DNA of 64,000 bases from Solea solea (GCF_958295425.1 NC_081134.1:4821554-4885553); one strand, 5' to 3'. Positions 45,420 to 56,892 are shown, counted from the stretch's first letter. Notes: generated from the sequence alone by a model not told the origin. Numbers and translations: made by a program.

Positions 45420-45740
45420 ACCACAGCACATTCGGAGCAGGCCCCCGACTCCTCTCGTCTGCCTTGTTTGATGCCGTGTTACGCGTTGGTTAAATGCCTA
45501 ATTGGTTAATTGTAGAGGGGGATTATGTTCAGATGACTGGGAATCAATTGACCGGGCGCACACATTAGCATGTATGATTGACAACGGCAGCAAATGATCT
45601 CGCACGCCGCCAAGCAAATCAGAAGCAACAATTAACCAATCGGCGCAGATGTCGATCGATCGTCCCCAGTCAGGAGGTGAGCGTCAGTTTATGAAAGAAA
45701 TGGTCAAATAAATGTTATTAATGAAACACTTTCACCTGCC
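45420..45740. promoter_or_regulatory. strong candidate CNE, CpG-rich
   Basis: Repeat-free with roughly 18 CpGs by hand count. Contains a PBX/HOX-type TGATTGAC at 45575-45582, CCAAT at 45636-45640, the palindrome CGATCGATCG at 45653-45662, and several TAATTG/TTAATTG words at 45490-45520. No coding frame. One of the most enhancer-like pieces of the window; conservation not tested. Confidence 0.5.
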
Positions 45741-47391
45741 CTGGGCTTGATGGCGAGTGGGCTTTTTGTCTTTTTAAGTATGTGTTGAGTTTTAAGTGAT
45801 GATTACAGACTTGTTAATGTGTTCTTTAAGGAAAGGGACATTATATCTATGTGTCCACTCTGACTGCATGAAAAATGGAATTAGTAATCATACATTTCTC
45901 TTTGCATTCTCATTGAAATACTTGGAAATTCAATATTTCAACACGATTGCGTGGGTACTAGAAGTGATATTTTAAAAAAAATATTCAATTTCATGTAGAA
46001 AACCAAGATAAGTGAAGTTACAATAGGTTCTTTGCCCTTCTAGAATAAAACATTTTCTAAAAAGTGTATATATGTATAAAAATGTAAGAAAAACACGTAT
46101 AAACTTAAAGGCATATTTATTTAAAGTTTATTTAAATATAATAATTTTTTATTAAAAGTGAGTTTTTTTTTAATTTTTATTTATAAAATAATTTTTGGAA
46201 TGACCATATATGAAGAAATTTATTTTAATTTGCAAATGCAAATGTTTGGGTTGAAAACTATAATTTGAAACACCTCCCTATGTCACTCCTCATTTCTGCT
46301 TGAGGCAACATTATACACCGTTTGTTGTGTTGTGGGTAATGGAGGGTGTTGACAAGGAATGATAATGCAGTGTACAGTATCTGTGCATCTGCTGCATTGA
46401 TTGTGATGCTCTTATCATAATTAGTCACAGCTCATCACAAATGACACGGCTTATTGTTTAATCGTCAGTGAGTCGGTGGCGGAGTCACCACTGCCTTGCT
46501 CAGGGGCATCCTCGCAGTAGTTATTCAGAAAGAGAGTGTCACTTACTTCACTTTGTACTCACAGATGTTTGCTTTAATAGGTTTTCGGGAAGTGTTGTCC
46601 CTTTATAGTCTTTTTAAAGTGTCGTCGTTTTATCTGTACTGTACAAATCAGCTGAAACGGGGACGTAGAGGAGGTGTAGGAAAGCTGTTGTTGGCGGAGG
46701 GCACATGTGCGTTCATAATCTCTGTGCTGACATGTACTGCATTACATTCTCCTACACACCTGATGCCGTGCTAAGTCTGTGGGTGTTGGTGCCAAGTGAG
46801 GTTTAAAGTCACATGTGGATAACTAGCAATTTTACACGTGTGTCTCTTAAAGAGTAACTTGCAGCTGTGGCTCCGTCCATCGTGCTTTTCCTTTGAAGGC
46901 CAGCAGCCATTTTTGCGTCCTCCTCGACTTCATTGTCAATAATTCTGGAACAATAAACCGCAGTTATGCACAAATCAAGATCAAAGATTTTCTCAGTTTC
47001 ACAACTTTCCCGTGCTGACATGCACTGCAGCAAGTACCTGGCATAAATGACAAAGAGCCAGGTCCACTGGCAAATTCAGCAGCCGACAAAGCGGCGGCAG
47101 CAGATGCTTTAGATGTAGGAGCGATGCAGTCAATCCGTCACTCTCCAATCATTTATCAAACTCTCTCCCTGGGTTTTTTTTCCCCTCTCTCTCTCTCTTT
47201 CTCTCTTCATTTATCAAACTCTCCAAACCAAAGGAAAACCAGCAGACCCTGAGGAACACCTGGCCTGCGGTGACAGCAACCTGAAAAAGCTCCCAGCAAC
47301 AAAAGAATTCCATTTCTAACCCCAGTGTCAATCAGCAGCAGAGAGATGTGACTATTTTTCATGTAGCAGAAACTGTGGCAGCTCTGCAAGG

Positions 47392-47393
<2 letters not shown>
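45741..47393. other. non-coding stretch
   Basis: Very AT-rich at 45960-46260. CT-rich patch at 47180-47206. The word TCATTTATCAAACTCTC is duplicated near 47149-47166 and 47206-47223. No gene recognised. Confidence 0.5.

Positions 47394-47440
<47 letters not shown>
47394..47440. repeat. (TG)n microsatellite
   Basis: About 22 TG units with one CG at the end. Confidence 0.98.
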
Positions 47441-47443
<3 letters not shown>

Positions 47444-47558
47444 CTCAGGGCTGACTGGACACAGATTAGAGGTGGCGTTACAGGCCACTCCCTCATTGAG
47501 CAACAGCCAGAGTGTGACTGCTGTCCCTCTCTATTACTATTTATATATTACTCTCCCT

Positions 47559-47604
47559 CTTTTTTCTTTCTTTCTTTCCTTCCTTCCTTCCTTCCTTCCT
47601 TCCT
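47559..47604 (+). repeat. compound (CTTT)n(CCTT)n microsatellite
   Basis: CTTT units passing into about seven CCTT units. Confidence 0.97.
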
Positions 47605-47736
47605 AGACATAAGTGTGAACACTGTGACCAAAAAGAATGAATGTGTATATTTTGCACCTACATGTGCGACATACATTTAAAGATAATACCTAATTTTTGG
47701 CTAGAAGAGAGAACTCAAATCTGTGCTCAATGGCCT

Positions 47737-48065
47737 CACTGGCCACTTAATTACACCTTTTTAACAGTTGTGTTAACACAAATATCTAATCAGCCACTCA
47801 CATGGCAGGGACTTGATGTATAAAGGCATGTAGACATGGTCAAGGCAACCTGCCGAAGTTCAAACCGTGCATCAGAATTTGTGATTTAAGTGACTGTGAA
47901 GGTGTCATGGTTGTTGGAGTATTTCAGAAACTGCTGATCTACTTGGGACAAAAAGTGAAAATATCAAGTGAGCAGCAGTTCTCCAGGTGTTAATGCCTTG
48001 TTGATGCCAGAGGTCAGAAGAGAGACTGATGCGACATTATAGAAAGGCAAAAGTAACTTTAATAC
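47737..48065 (+). mobile_element. Tc1-like transposon fragment (5' part, defective)
   Basis: Opens with CACTGGCCACTTAATTACACC, and further in reads TCAGCCACTCACATGGCAG, GGCATGTAGACATGGTCAAG and GTTCAAACCGTGCATCAGAA. A transposase N-terminal helix-turn-helix region follows, whose frame reads GDLSDCE-like residues and then SISETADLLG after an internal deletion. It continues with CCTTGTTGATGCCAGAGGTC and is cut near AAAGGCAAAAGTAAC. Only the DNA-binding end remains; no catalytic domain. Known family: Tc1/mariner. Confidence 0.85.
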
Positions 48066-48241
48066 CAAAAAAAGCAAAAGTATGTTACTCAATATGAGCA
48101 CACACCATGTTACAGCTGTCTGCTGGATAATAAATGATAACTAAATCTACACCACAGTGTTCATTATCACTGACTCTACCAAACATTCTACATATAGATT
48201 CTCTTGCTCTTTTGTTTGGATGATATGGACTGCATCACACA
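48066..48241. other. non-coding stretch, nothing recognised
   Basis: Ordinary sequence between the transposon fragment and an STR cluster. Confidence 0.5.
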
Positions 48242-48272
48242 GTGTGTGTGTGTGTGTCTGTGTGTGTCTGTG
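48242..48272. repeat. (TG)n microsatellite, interrupted
   Basis: TG tract with TC breaks. Confidence 0.96.
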
Positions 48273-48364
48273 CTGTATATGTTAAGATATGCATGTATGC
48301 ACCCGAAGAGACACTTAAGTGTCTCAAACATGTGTCACGTGTCATCTTGTCAATAAATGTATAC

Positions 48365-48367
<3 letters not shown>

Positions 48368-48426
<59 letters not shown>

Positions 48427-48436
48427 GTGCGTGTGT
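48368..48436. repeat. long (TG)n microsatellite
   Basis: About 30 TG units with CG variants near the right end. Confidence 0.99.
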
Positions 48437-48553
48437 GAGGGCGACAGATGTATCCAGTGGCAGTCCCATGAAGAATGAAGTCACCTGGCTTTCCCCTGTC
48501 TTTGAAGGTCAAGGAAGACCCACTTGCATATTCATGGCCAAGAGCGTGTGTGT

Positions 48554-48559
<6 letters not shown>

Positions 48560-48590
<31 letters not shown>
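48560..48590. repeat. (TG)n microsatellite
   Basis: About 14 TG units. Confidence 0.97.
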
Positions 48591-48599
48591 TGCTGTGGG

Positions 48600-48713
48600 C
48601 AGTCATGCGCGTCCACGTGTGAGTGTGTGCCGGGATCGATGGCTTTTAATTGTTTTTTCCTGAGCTGTGGAAGGAAGTGCCAGCAGTTATTGATTGGACG
48701 AAGGCGGCGGAGG
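48600..48713. promoter_or_regulatory. weak candidate CNE
   Basis: Short repeat-free island (GGGATCGATGGCTTTTAATTG and CAGTTATTGATTGGACG) between a (TG)n and a purine tract. Low-confidence inference. Confidence 0.28.
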
Positions 48714-48850
48714 GAGGGGGGGGGAGAGAGAAGAGTGAGAGAGTGAGAAAGAGACGGAGAGCGAGCGAGAGAGTGAATAGGAAGACGGAGAGAGTACAAA
48801 AGTGGAAGATGAAGAGAGGGAGAGAGAGAGAGACAGCGTGGCAGACAAGA
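48714..48850. repeat. polypurine GA-rich tract
   Basis: Over 100 bp of mostly G and A with GAGAGA clusters. Open frames on both strands are artefacts. Confidence 0.9.
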
Positions 48851-48920
48851 AGGAAATGTGACAAGACAGGGTGGCGACATGGAACATAGAATCATTGTCT
48901 CGTGGGTGGATGAGGGGGAG

Positions 48921-48943
48921 GTGTGTGTGTGTGTGTGTGTGTG
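48921..48943. repeat. (TG)n microsatellite
   Basis: About 11 TG units in a G-rich context. Confidence 0.97.
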
Positions 48944-50490
48944 GGGAGGGGGTTTATGGGTGCCATGTGTGCATAGTATGTAACTCTTTGCGTGGTTGTA
49001 CGCGTGTGTGCATGCAGAGGGGGAGGGGAGGGGCTGGGCTGTCACAGGGTGACACAGACACACATAGTGAGTGGACACACTAGGTGCATGATTAAGTGTG
49101 TGAAAAAGGCCCTTTATTGGCTTTTTGTTGTTGAAACTAAAGACACTTTTAAACGAATTATGTGGGAAACGTTATCAACCATTCACTGTTGGTGCACAAG
49201 CCGATAAAACGATAAACTGTTTGTGCATGTAAATAAATAAATAAATGAATGAATATGAAAATGGATGAATGGATAAATAAGATGTTCTAATAAAAATGAT
49301 GCATCCATGCATGAGACACAATTAGTTTTAATTCTATCCCAATCCCGAAGAGCACCTGTGGTGTCAGTTACACCTCTGGCCAACGCTCTTTTTGTACAAA
49401 TGTGTTTGTCATTCGAACGTATTGCTTACCTTCAAATTTATACTTAATAACCTCATACTTAGTAAAACACAAAGTGTTTCTTTACACAAGGAGCAACAAT
49501 AGAAAATGAATTGTCTCATTTCAGGCCCTCATGTGGTTTTGTTTGTTATCATGCTTATCATGGACGGACACAAATACATCATTCTTACTGAATAATCCAA
49601 CATTTCTGGCATTATTAATGTCAAATAAAGATCGATTCAGGTGCTCAATACAGTGGATAGTATTAGTAAGGTAGTAGTAAGTGCGAATACATCAACACTG
49701 TTTTGCATGATTTTCATTTAAAATTAAATATTTTTGTAGTGTTTTTGTGTCTTGAGTTCAGTTTTAGGGTCTAGTAAAACATGCTGTGTGTTCTATATTA
49801 TTATATTATATTATATTATTAAGAAGTGATAAAAATGTGCTATGCTTGCCAATATCTCCCATAAGGTGGAGATGGTCATTCTTCCAAAATCTACTGATTT
49901 TTTTGAAGCTGAATTTTCGCTAAAAACAAAACATAATGAAGGTATCAATGTCCTACATTTAAATTTGGAAATCATTCAAATTGTAAGAATTGTATTTAGG
50001 AAAAATAAAATGTGAAACTATATCAGACCTTTAGCCTTTATCATCAATATCTTTTTTCCTCACTGAATAAACCATCAAAGTAGCTGAAACTGAACCAGAA
50101 GCTCATTAAAGGTATAGATGAACATGTAGTATGTTATATTAATATTAAAAATATTTCAAACTTTACTATTTACTTTAAATTCAATAGCCACATCATAATT
50201 AAGGGTATTGATACTTGATGTAAGTTGTTAATGTTGTTTTTTAATAGTGTGACTATATTGAGAGATGTCTTCGTTTTCCTTGTTTCCTTTCACGTCACAC
50301 TGCTAAACTTTGTTTCTCTCTCTCTAGTGTTTCAACAACAAAAACAAAAAAAAGCAAAAGAGAGGGAAAGAAAACAAGCCGGCCCACATTTGAGCTACAG
50401 GGCAAAATGAAATTGGAGTCAATGGTGTTGGTCAACTCTGACCCAGTGTTGGCTCAGGCTTGTTTTGAGGAAATATGTGTGTATTGCTGT
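48944..50490. other. non-coding stretch, AT-rich after 49100
   Basis: (AAAT/GAAT)n at 49230-49256 and a pentamer (TATAT/TATTA) patch at 49793-49821. No gene or element recognised. Confidence 0.55.
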
Positions 50491-50510
50491 AGTGTGTGTG
50501 TGTGTGTGTT
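50491..50510. repeat. (TG)n microsatellite
   Basis: About 10 TG units. Confidence 0.96.
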
Positions 50511-50652
50511 TATTTTTGTGTGCTGGTGAGTGTTTTTGGACTCAAAGTAACAAGCTTTATTCCCTAACAATGTTCCACCATGCCCTCATTACACACAGGT
50601 TAAAGTGGCACTTGGCCCTGTCTAGACAGCTAAAGAGAGCGAGCGCTCACTT

Positions 50653-50657
50653 GCACG

Positions 50658-50713
<56 letters not shown>
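50653..50713. repeat. (CA)n microsatellite
   Basis: About 30 units, with CG variants at the left end. Confidence 0.99.
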
Positions 50714-50717
<4 letters not shown>

Positions 50718-51375
50718 AGAGTAGACCGCTGACTGGTTTCACCGCTGACCAAAACATCAGCTCTCAGTCACAGAACAGTGAGAGGGAGAGACTGAGATGA
50801 AGTGTTTTTGATGTAGAATTGTTGAAATTGTCTGATGAACGCAGGAGGAGAGGGAGACCTCCTGTCTGTGTGTCTGTTAGTTGAGGCAGAACAACTGTCG
50901 ATGGGTTCGCTTGACAGGCGACTCACCACGTGTACCAGTGTGTGCAGTGCCGACTTTGAAGTTGTTAAGACGAGATATTTCATTAGAGGGATACTTCACC
51001 GATTTGCATGTGGCTTTGTGTTGCTACAAGAGCAGTAGTATTTCACTTTAGTAGTGAATCACTTTTTCCTTTTCCAACATTTGCCCTACACTGAGTCAAA
51101 TGACACGTTTCGCGTTTTCAATTTTAAGTCATAATTCACTAAATGTTTTTTTTTTTGGAAATGTCTGTTTGACCTATTTAATATCAGGTATCACAGAAAT
51201 GTCAGTAAAAATAGTGAAGCATTCATATATTCACAAATTAGCTCTGGTTTGTGACAGTTTGTCGTTTTTTAAAATGTGCTTCCCTGTGTGAAACGTTTGG
51301 TGGCGAACAAGGTCGGACCAGGTGACCATGAACATGCACGACACTCTCCATTTTCTCTCTCTCCATTGAACCCAA
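50714..51375. other. non-coding stretch, nothing recognised
   Basis: T-run near 51147-51156. No gene recognised. Confidence 0.5.
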
Positions 51376-51398
51376 GTCTCTCTCTCTCTCTCTCTCTC
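51376..51398. repeat. (CT)n microsatellite
   Basis: About 11 CT units. Confidence 0.97.
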
Positions 51399-51546
51399 CT
51401 CAAGTCTGTCTTTTTCTTTCTCTTCCCCACTCCCTGTCTCACTCTGCGCCCGAGAGCCTCCATTCTAAAAGACGGGATAATCAGTGTCTACTGAAGCACA
51501 ACGGAAAAACATTTAAGTGTGGAGAAGGTGGTGGAAAACGGGACTG

Positions 51547-51685
51547 GGAGGTGGAGGTGGTGGTGGTGGTGAGACTGTGGCGACAACACACACACACACA
51601 CACACACACAAGGCTTTGCTCTGCTCTGACACACTGTCAAATATGCCTTGTATTCACACACACACAAACACACACACACACACAA
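51547..51685. repeat. STR cluster: (GGT)n, (CA)n, (CA)n
   Basis: GGT-rich 51547-51571, CA 51586-51610 and interrupted CA 51655-51684. Confidence 0.95.
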
Positions 51686-52039
51686 AGATTCTCTGTAACA
51701 GATTCTCGTCTTGACACTCAATTCCGTGGCGAGACGATCCCGCTTTATCCCTCCCTGCATCAAATATTTAAACACTTGTATTAGTGGCTGTGTCATCCCC
51801 TCAAACACCCGCAGCTTAGGCCACCAATCTCCTCTCTCTCTCTTTTCTTTATTCCTTTTCTCTCCCCTCCACCCTGCTCTCACTCTCTGTCCTCATCTTC
51901 CTCAATTCCACCCCTAATATCCACAATGTTATCACCTGCTTGCCTGTCTCCACCACCCCATCATTTCATATTTTCAATACTTTTCCCCCCCTTGTGGAGT
52001 GTGATGGAGGGAGGGACACAGGAGGACGGGGTACTTTTT
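51686..52039. other. non-coding stretch, CT-rich
   Basis: Pyrimidine-rich with a T-run near 52035-52044. Confidence 0.55.
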
Positions 52040-52400
52040 TTTTTACTCCCCTGTTCTTTCAGGCTTTTTGTCGCGGGCCGAGAGCCCTTTTCAATCTTAA
52101 GAGGTGCAGCTCTACAGATTGCAACAAGGAGAGGGGGAGACGGAGAGGAGAGAGCAGGATAAAGGAACGAGAAGGTGGAGGGGGGAGAGTGGGAAAAAGA
52201 GAGAGAGGGGATCGGTGGCAGCAGGCTGTGCGCTTGAATGATGTCTTTCAAGAGGAGCAGTCTAGCTTGTCAAATCGCCGGCTGCGAAATGAATTGGCAT
52301 ATCTGTTGGGCTGTTGGGCAGAGATGTCGCGCCGTGGCGTTTCATATTCCTCGATAAGGCCAAATAACGCAATTGTCACAGAGACAGGGAGTGTGACAGA
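52040..52400. promoter_or_regulatory. candidate CNE interrupted by a GA-rich tract
   Basis: Left island 52050-52130 (TTGTCGCGGGCCGAGAGCCC) and right island 52215-52390 (GTCGCGCCGTGGCGTTTCAT, GGCCAAATAACGCAATTG) flank a GAGA-rich tract at 52131-52212. CpG-retaining. A 189-codon plus-strand frame spans it but includes the low-complexity part and no known domain. Confidence 0.38.
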
Positions 52401-52511
52401 GAATGAGAGAGTGGAGCCAGTTAGAAGAGAGAGGTGGTGGTGGAGTGGAGACAGTGAAACTGGCAACAATGGAGTGTGTATGACAAACAGAAAGAGCTTT
52501 TACACCTGATA

Positions 52512-52512
52512 T

Positions 52513-52545
<33 letters not shown>

Positions 52546-52552
52546 GTGTGTG
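52512..52552 (+). repeat. (CTGT)n microsatellite
   Basis: About eight CTGT units followed by a short TG tail. Confidence 0.97.
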
Positions 52553-53313
52553 GGAGTCTGTGTTGAAGCAAACCCTCTGAAGCTGACTTAAATCTGATTG
52601 TTGATCATAAAGGTTTTCCACCTTTTTGCAAGGTTATTATGGGATAGTTCTGCATTAGATAGGACACAATAGAATATATGACATAATGAAACATGGAGGA
52701 GCGAGTGATAAAGTCAGGTTATGAGCTGCAGTAGCTCCTCATGCTCATGTTGGGACCTCAGAGCTCTGGTACTTTCCACTTGAGCCTAATTCTACATTAA
52801 GGATGCAGCGATTTTTGACTGTGATGGTACGATTACTGTCTGAAGAAAATAAAACATGGTTGTACAATTATAATACACTGTTACTTTACATTACACAATA
52901 AAATCACATGGACATTATGTTACATTATGAGAATATTTAACATTATGCCTCAGTGTTTCATTAAGCAACTTGCAGCCTGTAATTACACATTAACGTAGTC
53001 ATTACTTAACTTCACTTGATCATGTGTACCTGGATGGTGATCTGGAGCAGCAGGTTTTGCAGAGTTGAACAACTTCTTGGTTTAGTGTGGTTCTTATTTA
53101 GATCTTGTTACCACACAGTACTTTACACTTACGTGCACCAGGCTTACAGTATATTCTGCCTGCAGTAACTACAGTATTTACATTTTAAATTTTCCTCACT
53201 GTGCTCCCGTTTTATCCAAAAATACTGTCCTCAAATCTGCCTTTTCAGAGCGTGAGCAGAAACACTCTTTGTTGTGACAAACCTGTGATGTTCAAGGTCA
53301 GCATTAGGGCATT
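52553..53313. other. non-coding stretch, nothing recognised
   Basis: AT-leaning, no recognised element. Confidence 0.5.
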
Positions 53314-53402
53314 AGGGCTGCAACTAACTGTTCATGATCGATTAATCTGTTGATTATTTTTCCTGATTAATCGAGTACTTGTTTGGTCCATAAAATGTGA
53401 AT
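53314..53402 (+). repeat. fragment of a common fish 'GGGCTGCAACTAACGATT' repeat
   Basis: AGGGCTGCAACTAACTG, CGATTAATCTGTTGATTATTTTT, GATTAATCGAGTA and GTTTGGTCCATAAAATGT follow each other exactly as in that widespread family. Only its left end remains. The 8-mer CATTAGGG is duplicated just before it. Confidence 0.8.
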
Positions 53403-53785
53403 GAACATTAACAAGATTAAAGACAATTACAGAAGTTGTCATCAGAATAATGGTGGACAGTGGTGGAAATCCTGTAAATATTTCACAATAAAAGCTCCTC
53501 TAAGAAAAAGAGCAGTATGATATAGAAATGTAGTCACTAGGCTCCCAGGCTTGAGTTTTATTGTTGTTGTGGGTCATGTGTTTCATATTATTCTGTGAGT
53601 TACCCTGCACCTCAATGCACATAATTTACTGTGTCTCTTCTCATGTTAATTTCCTGCTGGTGGAAGATCATGAAATGTGGGACCTCTCTGTTGCCATGAA
53701 GTCCTGAAGTGTGAACTCTGCTGTGACTCTCTCCACACTGCAAACTACACCGATGATTTGTCCTGCTTCTTTTTGTTGTGCCTTT
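53403..53785. other. non-coding stretch, nothing recognised
   Basis: Ordinary sequence. Confidence 0.5.
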
Positions 53786-53838
53786 GTGTGCGTGTCTGTG
53801 CGTGTCTGTGCGTGTGTGTGTGTGTGTGTGTCTGTGTG
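53786..53838. repeat. (TG)n microsatellite with CG and TC variants
   Basis: TG-based tract opening with repeated TGCGTGTC units. Confidence 0.95.
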
Positions 53839-54020
53839 AGTGAAGTGTCTCCGGGTGGTTGCTAGTTGTACTGTCCAACAGCAGACTACAGGCTGGTTTG
53901 GGTCTGACAAACTGAAAGTTGTTTGTTCAGTAGCACATAGTCGAGAGACTGGGAGAGTATCGTTAAGGGAGACCACTGTCTCCTCATGACGAGTTGTGTG
54001 AGGAGACATACCATCATACA

Positions 54021-54021
<1 letters not shown>

Positions 54022-54051
<30 letters not shown>
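54022..54051. repeat. (CA)n microsatellite
   Basis: About 14 CA units, inverted relative to 53786-53838. Confidence 0.98.
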
Positions 54052-54182
54052 GGTGCCATGGTGGGCTTGAGTCTAGTAGAGGTACAGTATGACAAACTGT
54101 GCATGGCTGTTAGAAGCTGGAGTCCAGTGGAGGGAAAAGAGGAAGAAGACTGGACAGACTTGTCTTGTTGAGGATTACTAAT

Positions 54183-54209
54183 ACACACACACACACACAC
54201 ACACACACA
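54183..54209. repeat. (CA)n microsatellite
   Basis: About 13 CA units. Confidence 0.98.
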
Positions 54210-55309
54210 GACCAATATCCAAAGTATTGCTGAAATAAACCGTGCACTGATACATAATTCACAAAACCCTTTTGGTTTCAGATCGAGATGAATGAGGACA
54301 AATCATGAGACACAACATTCCCACAAAAAAGGATGAAAATAGTAATAATACACATGTATCAAAGAAAGAACATTAATGTAGTAAATCATGGGGGTAGATT
54401 TGAATGTTCTATGTGTTAGTTCAGAGTGATTTATTTGAGGCTGCTACTTTGTTATTTGGCTTTATTTTTTTGGCGCAACACAGAGAAAACGGTCTGTAGG
54501 CTTTTGTGTAGAACAAAAAAACACAAATCACATACCTGTATACCTGTACACATACCATACCTGTCCTAAATGCTTCATTCAGACCAAGATTTTATAGATT
54601 TACTAAAATAAGGGTTAGAAAAACATGAACAACATCTTAAATGTGTAATATACCAAAATGATTGGCCGCATATCTTTGTGTTAATTGTCACAAGGACAAT
54701 AAAAAAACCACAAAAATAATAAGAAACACATAAAGATCATCTATATAATCTATCTAATCTATAGATTTGATAGATTGTTGATATTGCATAATATTGCGTG
54801 ATTTTTGGACGGTTCGTACCATTTTTGGTCTGTCTATTCAGCATAAGTCCAAGGTAAAGGAATGTGAAGGTTGTCGCGATATTAAGCTGCAGGTTTTTAT
54901 ATAATTATGGCTGCTTTCCTCCAGAAATGGCAAAACAGAGGAAAAAGCCCAGAAAATACGAGCTTGATTGACGATGACCACGTTTCCTCCAGCAGTGTAA
55001 CAGAGTGCCAGTTTATTTTGACTCCTGTTTAAGTTAAATAAAGAACCAAATTAGGTTTTTTCCAACAGAAGGGCGCTATTATATCTCATATCTCTTGGTC
55101 CAATTATAATTCAGTATCCAGCAATTACCATTTTAGTTTACTGCATTGAGTTTGAAGTTTAAAATCCATAAATATTTCTTATTATTAAAGGATATTCTGT
55201 CATGGGGACAAAGTAAACAGTTACATTTTTGACAATGTTTCTATTTAAAATGTGTCTCAAAATGGTGACATGAAAATACAAGTCAAGGCAGCTCCCCTGC
55301 TTTCCTCCG
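54210..55309. other. non-coding stretch, AT-rich
   Basis: Short ATCTAT patch near 54740-54775. Nothing else recognised. Confidence 0.5.
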
Positions 55310-55548
55310 TTCTTCCCTTCACCTGACAGCAGCCTTTCCTTCCCCCTCCATCTGTTTGCGGCCCACCTCTCTCCCTTGTGGTCGGCCCATTAGCTGGGTG
55401 ACCAGTGGACTATGTCAGGGCGGCCTGGTCAGGCCATCACGCAGCTGTAACATGGATGGTGCCTTTCACATTAGTGTGGTGAACAAGGAACAGGAGCAGG
55501 AGCTTTTCCATTAGCACCTCCCACGAGCTGCCAACATCCTGACAGGGT
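55310..55548. promoter_or_regulatory. candidate CNE (cluster B, part 1)
   Basis: GC-richer repeat-free island with GGTCGGCCCATTAGCTGGG near 55380 and GGGCGGCCTGGTCAGGCC near 55418, ending at a GA tract. Inferred from texture. Confidence 0.43.
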
Positions 55549-55590
55549 GAGAGAGAGAGAGAGGGAGAGGGAGGGAGAAAGAAAGAAAGA
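55549..55590. repeat. (GA)n-rich tract
   Basis: GAGA and GAAA units. Confidence 0.93.
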
Positions 55591-55599
55591 CACTATGTT

Positions 55600-56075
55600 T
55601 TCATATGTTCTGGCCAGAGCCATCATTCCATTTTCACTGTTTGCCATTAATTAACTTGACTTCCTGCCATGTTTAAATTCTCCCACCATCACTTTGATAA
55701 TAAATTTGTGTTTTTGCTCCATTGCTTCTGTACTTTCCCCCTCGTGTTTGCTCGCTTTGTTGTCCATAAAGTTTTTACCCTCCACACACAGTCAGATCTT
55801 ATATTTTCCAGTGCATGTACCCTCAATTTGAATGCGACATATTTAAAGAACCACTCTTCGTCTCTCTAGTGTCTCTACCAGTTGACTGTGTACTTGTACA
55901 CATGTGTGCGTGACCCCTACTTCTCAAATAGATTCAATCGATTCCGTGGGAAATGCTGCATATTCATGAGCGCAATGCTGAGAGAGCATTTTCTAAAACA
56001 ATGTATCAATGAAGGTGATTTTAGTTCAAATTTGAAGAATTGTACTGTCGAAACTTTATTTTTCGTATGCTGAAA
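55600..56075. promoter_or_regulatory. candidate CNE (cluster B, part 2)
   Basis: AT-rich repeat-free island with TTAATTAA at 55647-55654 and ATTCAATCGATTCCGTGGG near 55931. Several 60-codon frames without recognisable protein. Inferred. Confidence 0.4.
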
Positions 56076-56081
56076 TAAACT

Positions 56082-56220
56082 TTAAAGGTCTAGTGTGTAT
56101 GGAAATTTAATATAATTTTCATAATTTGGTTAATTACCGTGCATTCTCTTAAAACTAAGACGTTAGTTTGAGCCTTTCACTGTATGTGCTCAGGAGTCAA
56201 TTTTATTCCTCATTGATTGT
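56082..56220 (+). repeat. fragment of a dispersed 'AAAGGTCTAGTGTGTA' fish repeat
   Basis: AAAGGTCTAGTGTGTATGG at the left edge, then ATTTAATATAATTTTCATAA, follow the order of a repeat I know from fish genomes. A related interior piece lies at 44565-44655. Right end not found. Confidence 0.55.
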
Positions 56221-56379
56221 ACTTCACTGTTCCCAAACATGCATATAATTAACTGTCCTCCAAATCTGCTTGTCTCCTTTCTTTCTTTTTTTTTTTACCT
56301 TTTAAATGTAATTACAACAATGCCTCTATAGAACAAGTGTTGCCTAGCATTGCATCAAAAAATGCCTTTTGTTCTTCAT
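56221..56379. other. non-coding stretch with T-run
   Basis: T-run near 56286-56296. Confidence 0.6.
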
Positions 56380-56665
56380 CTCCAAAGGTAGCACTTGCGT
56401 CTCTTTTGATGAAGTGATCAAATGATGAGGGTCTCATTTGCCGTGATCACAGGACCACGCGTTCCCCCTGCAAAGTCTACCGCGTTCGGTTCTTTATTTA
56501 TTTAATCTTTCCCGGCGTCTCCGTGTCATCTCCTTCTCCCCGCGCGTTGCCTCGTAATTTGATGTGGGGACGCTCGTCATGGCAGATCAAAGACAGCCAT
56601 CTGTGGCCTGTCAGCCTCCTTCAGACGAGATGATGTAGTACACGCGCCGCGCACACAGAGACAGA
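56380..56665. promoter_or_regulatory. candidate CNE with CpG island-like core (cluster B, part 3)
   Basis: About 18 CpGs by hand count in 56455-56665 (CACGCGTT, CCGCGTTCGG, CCCCGCGCGTTGCC, CACGCGCCGCGC). Contains GTAATTTGATGTGGGG near 56552. No convincing coding frame. Candidate promoter or unmethylated enhancer. Confidence 0.42.
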
Positions 56666-56802
56666 GAGAGTGAGGGGGATCAATGAGGGATGGACGTACT
56701 AACAGACTATGACAGGAGGAATTCAACATTTGAGTTATTACTCAAAATATTTATCTACATGCACATTATGTCTGTGCACAAACCTTTTTTTACACATGCA
56801 TA

Positions 56803-56805
<3 letters not shown>

Positions 56806-56887
<82 letters not shown>
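56806..56887. repeat. (TA)n microsatellite in two arms
   Basis: TA at 56806-56835 and 56841-56887 separated by GTTTT. Self-complementary throughout. Confidence 0.98.

Positions 56888-56890
<3 letters not shown>

Positions 56891-56892
<2 letters not shown>

Noticed and set aside
48509..49078. A 189-codon minus-strand open frame.
   Set aside because: Composed of (CA)n, Ser/Leu-rich pyrimidine tract and G-rich complement; purely repeat-derived.
51940..52509. A 189-codon plus-strand open frame, one of the two longest in the window.
   Set aside because: The central part is a GAGA-rich low-complexity tract, the rest lies in CNE-like sequence, no domain is visible, and no splice or initiation context supports it.
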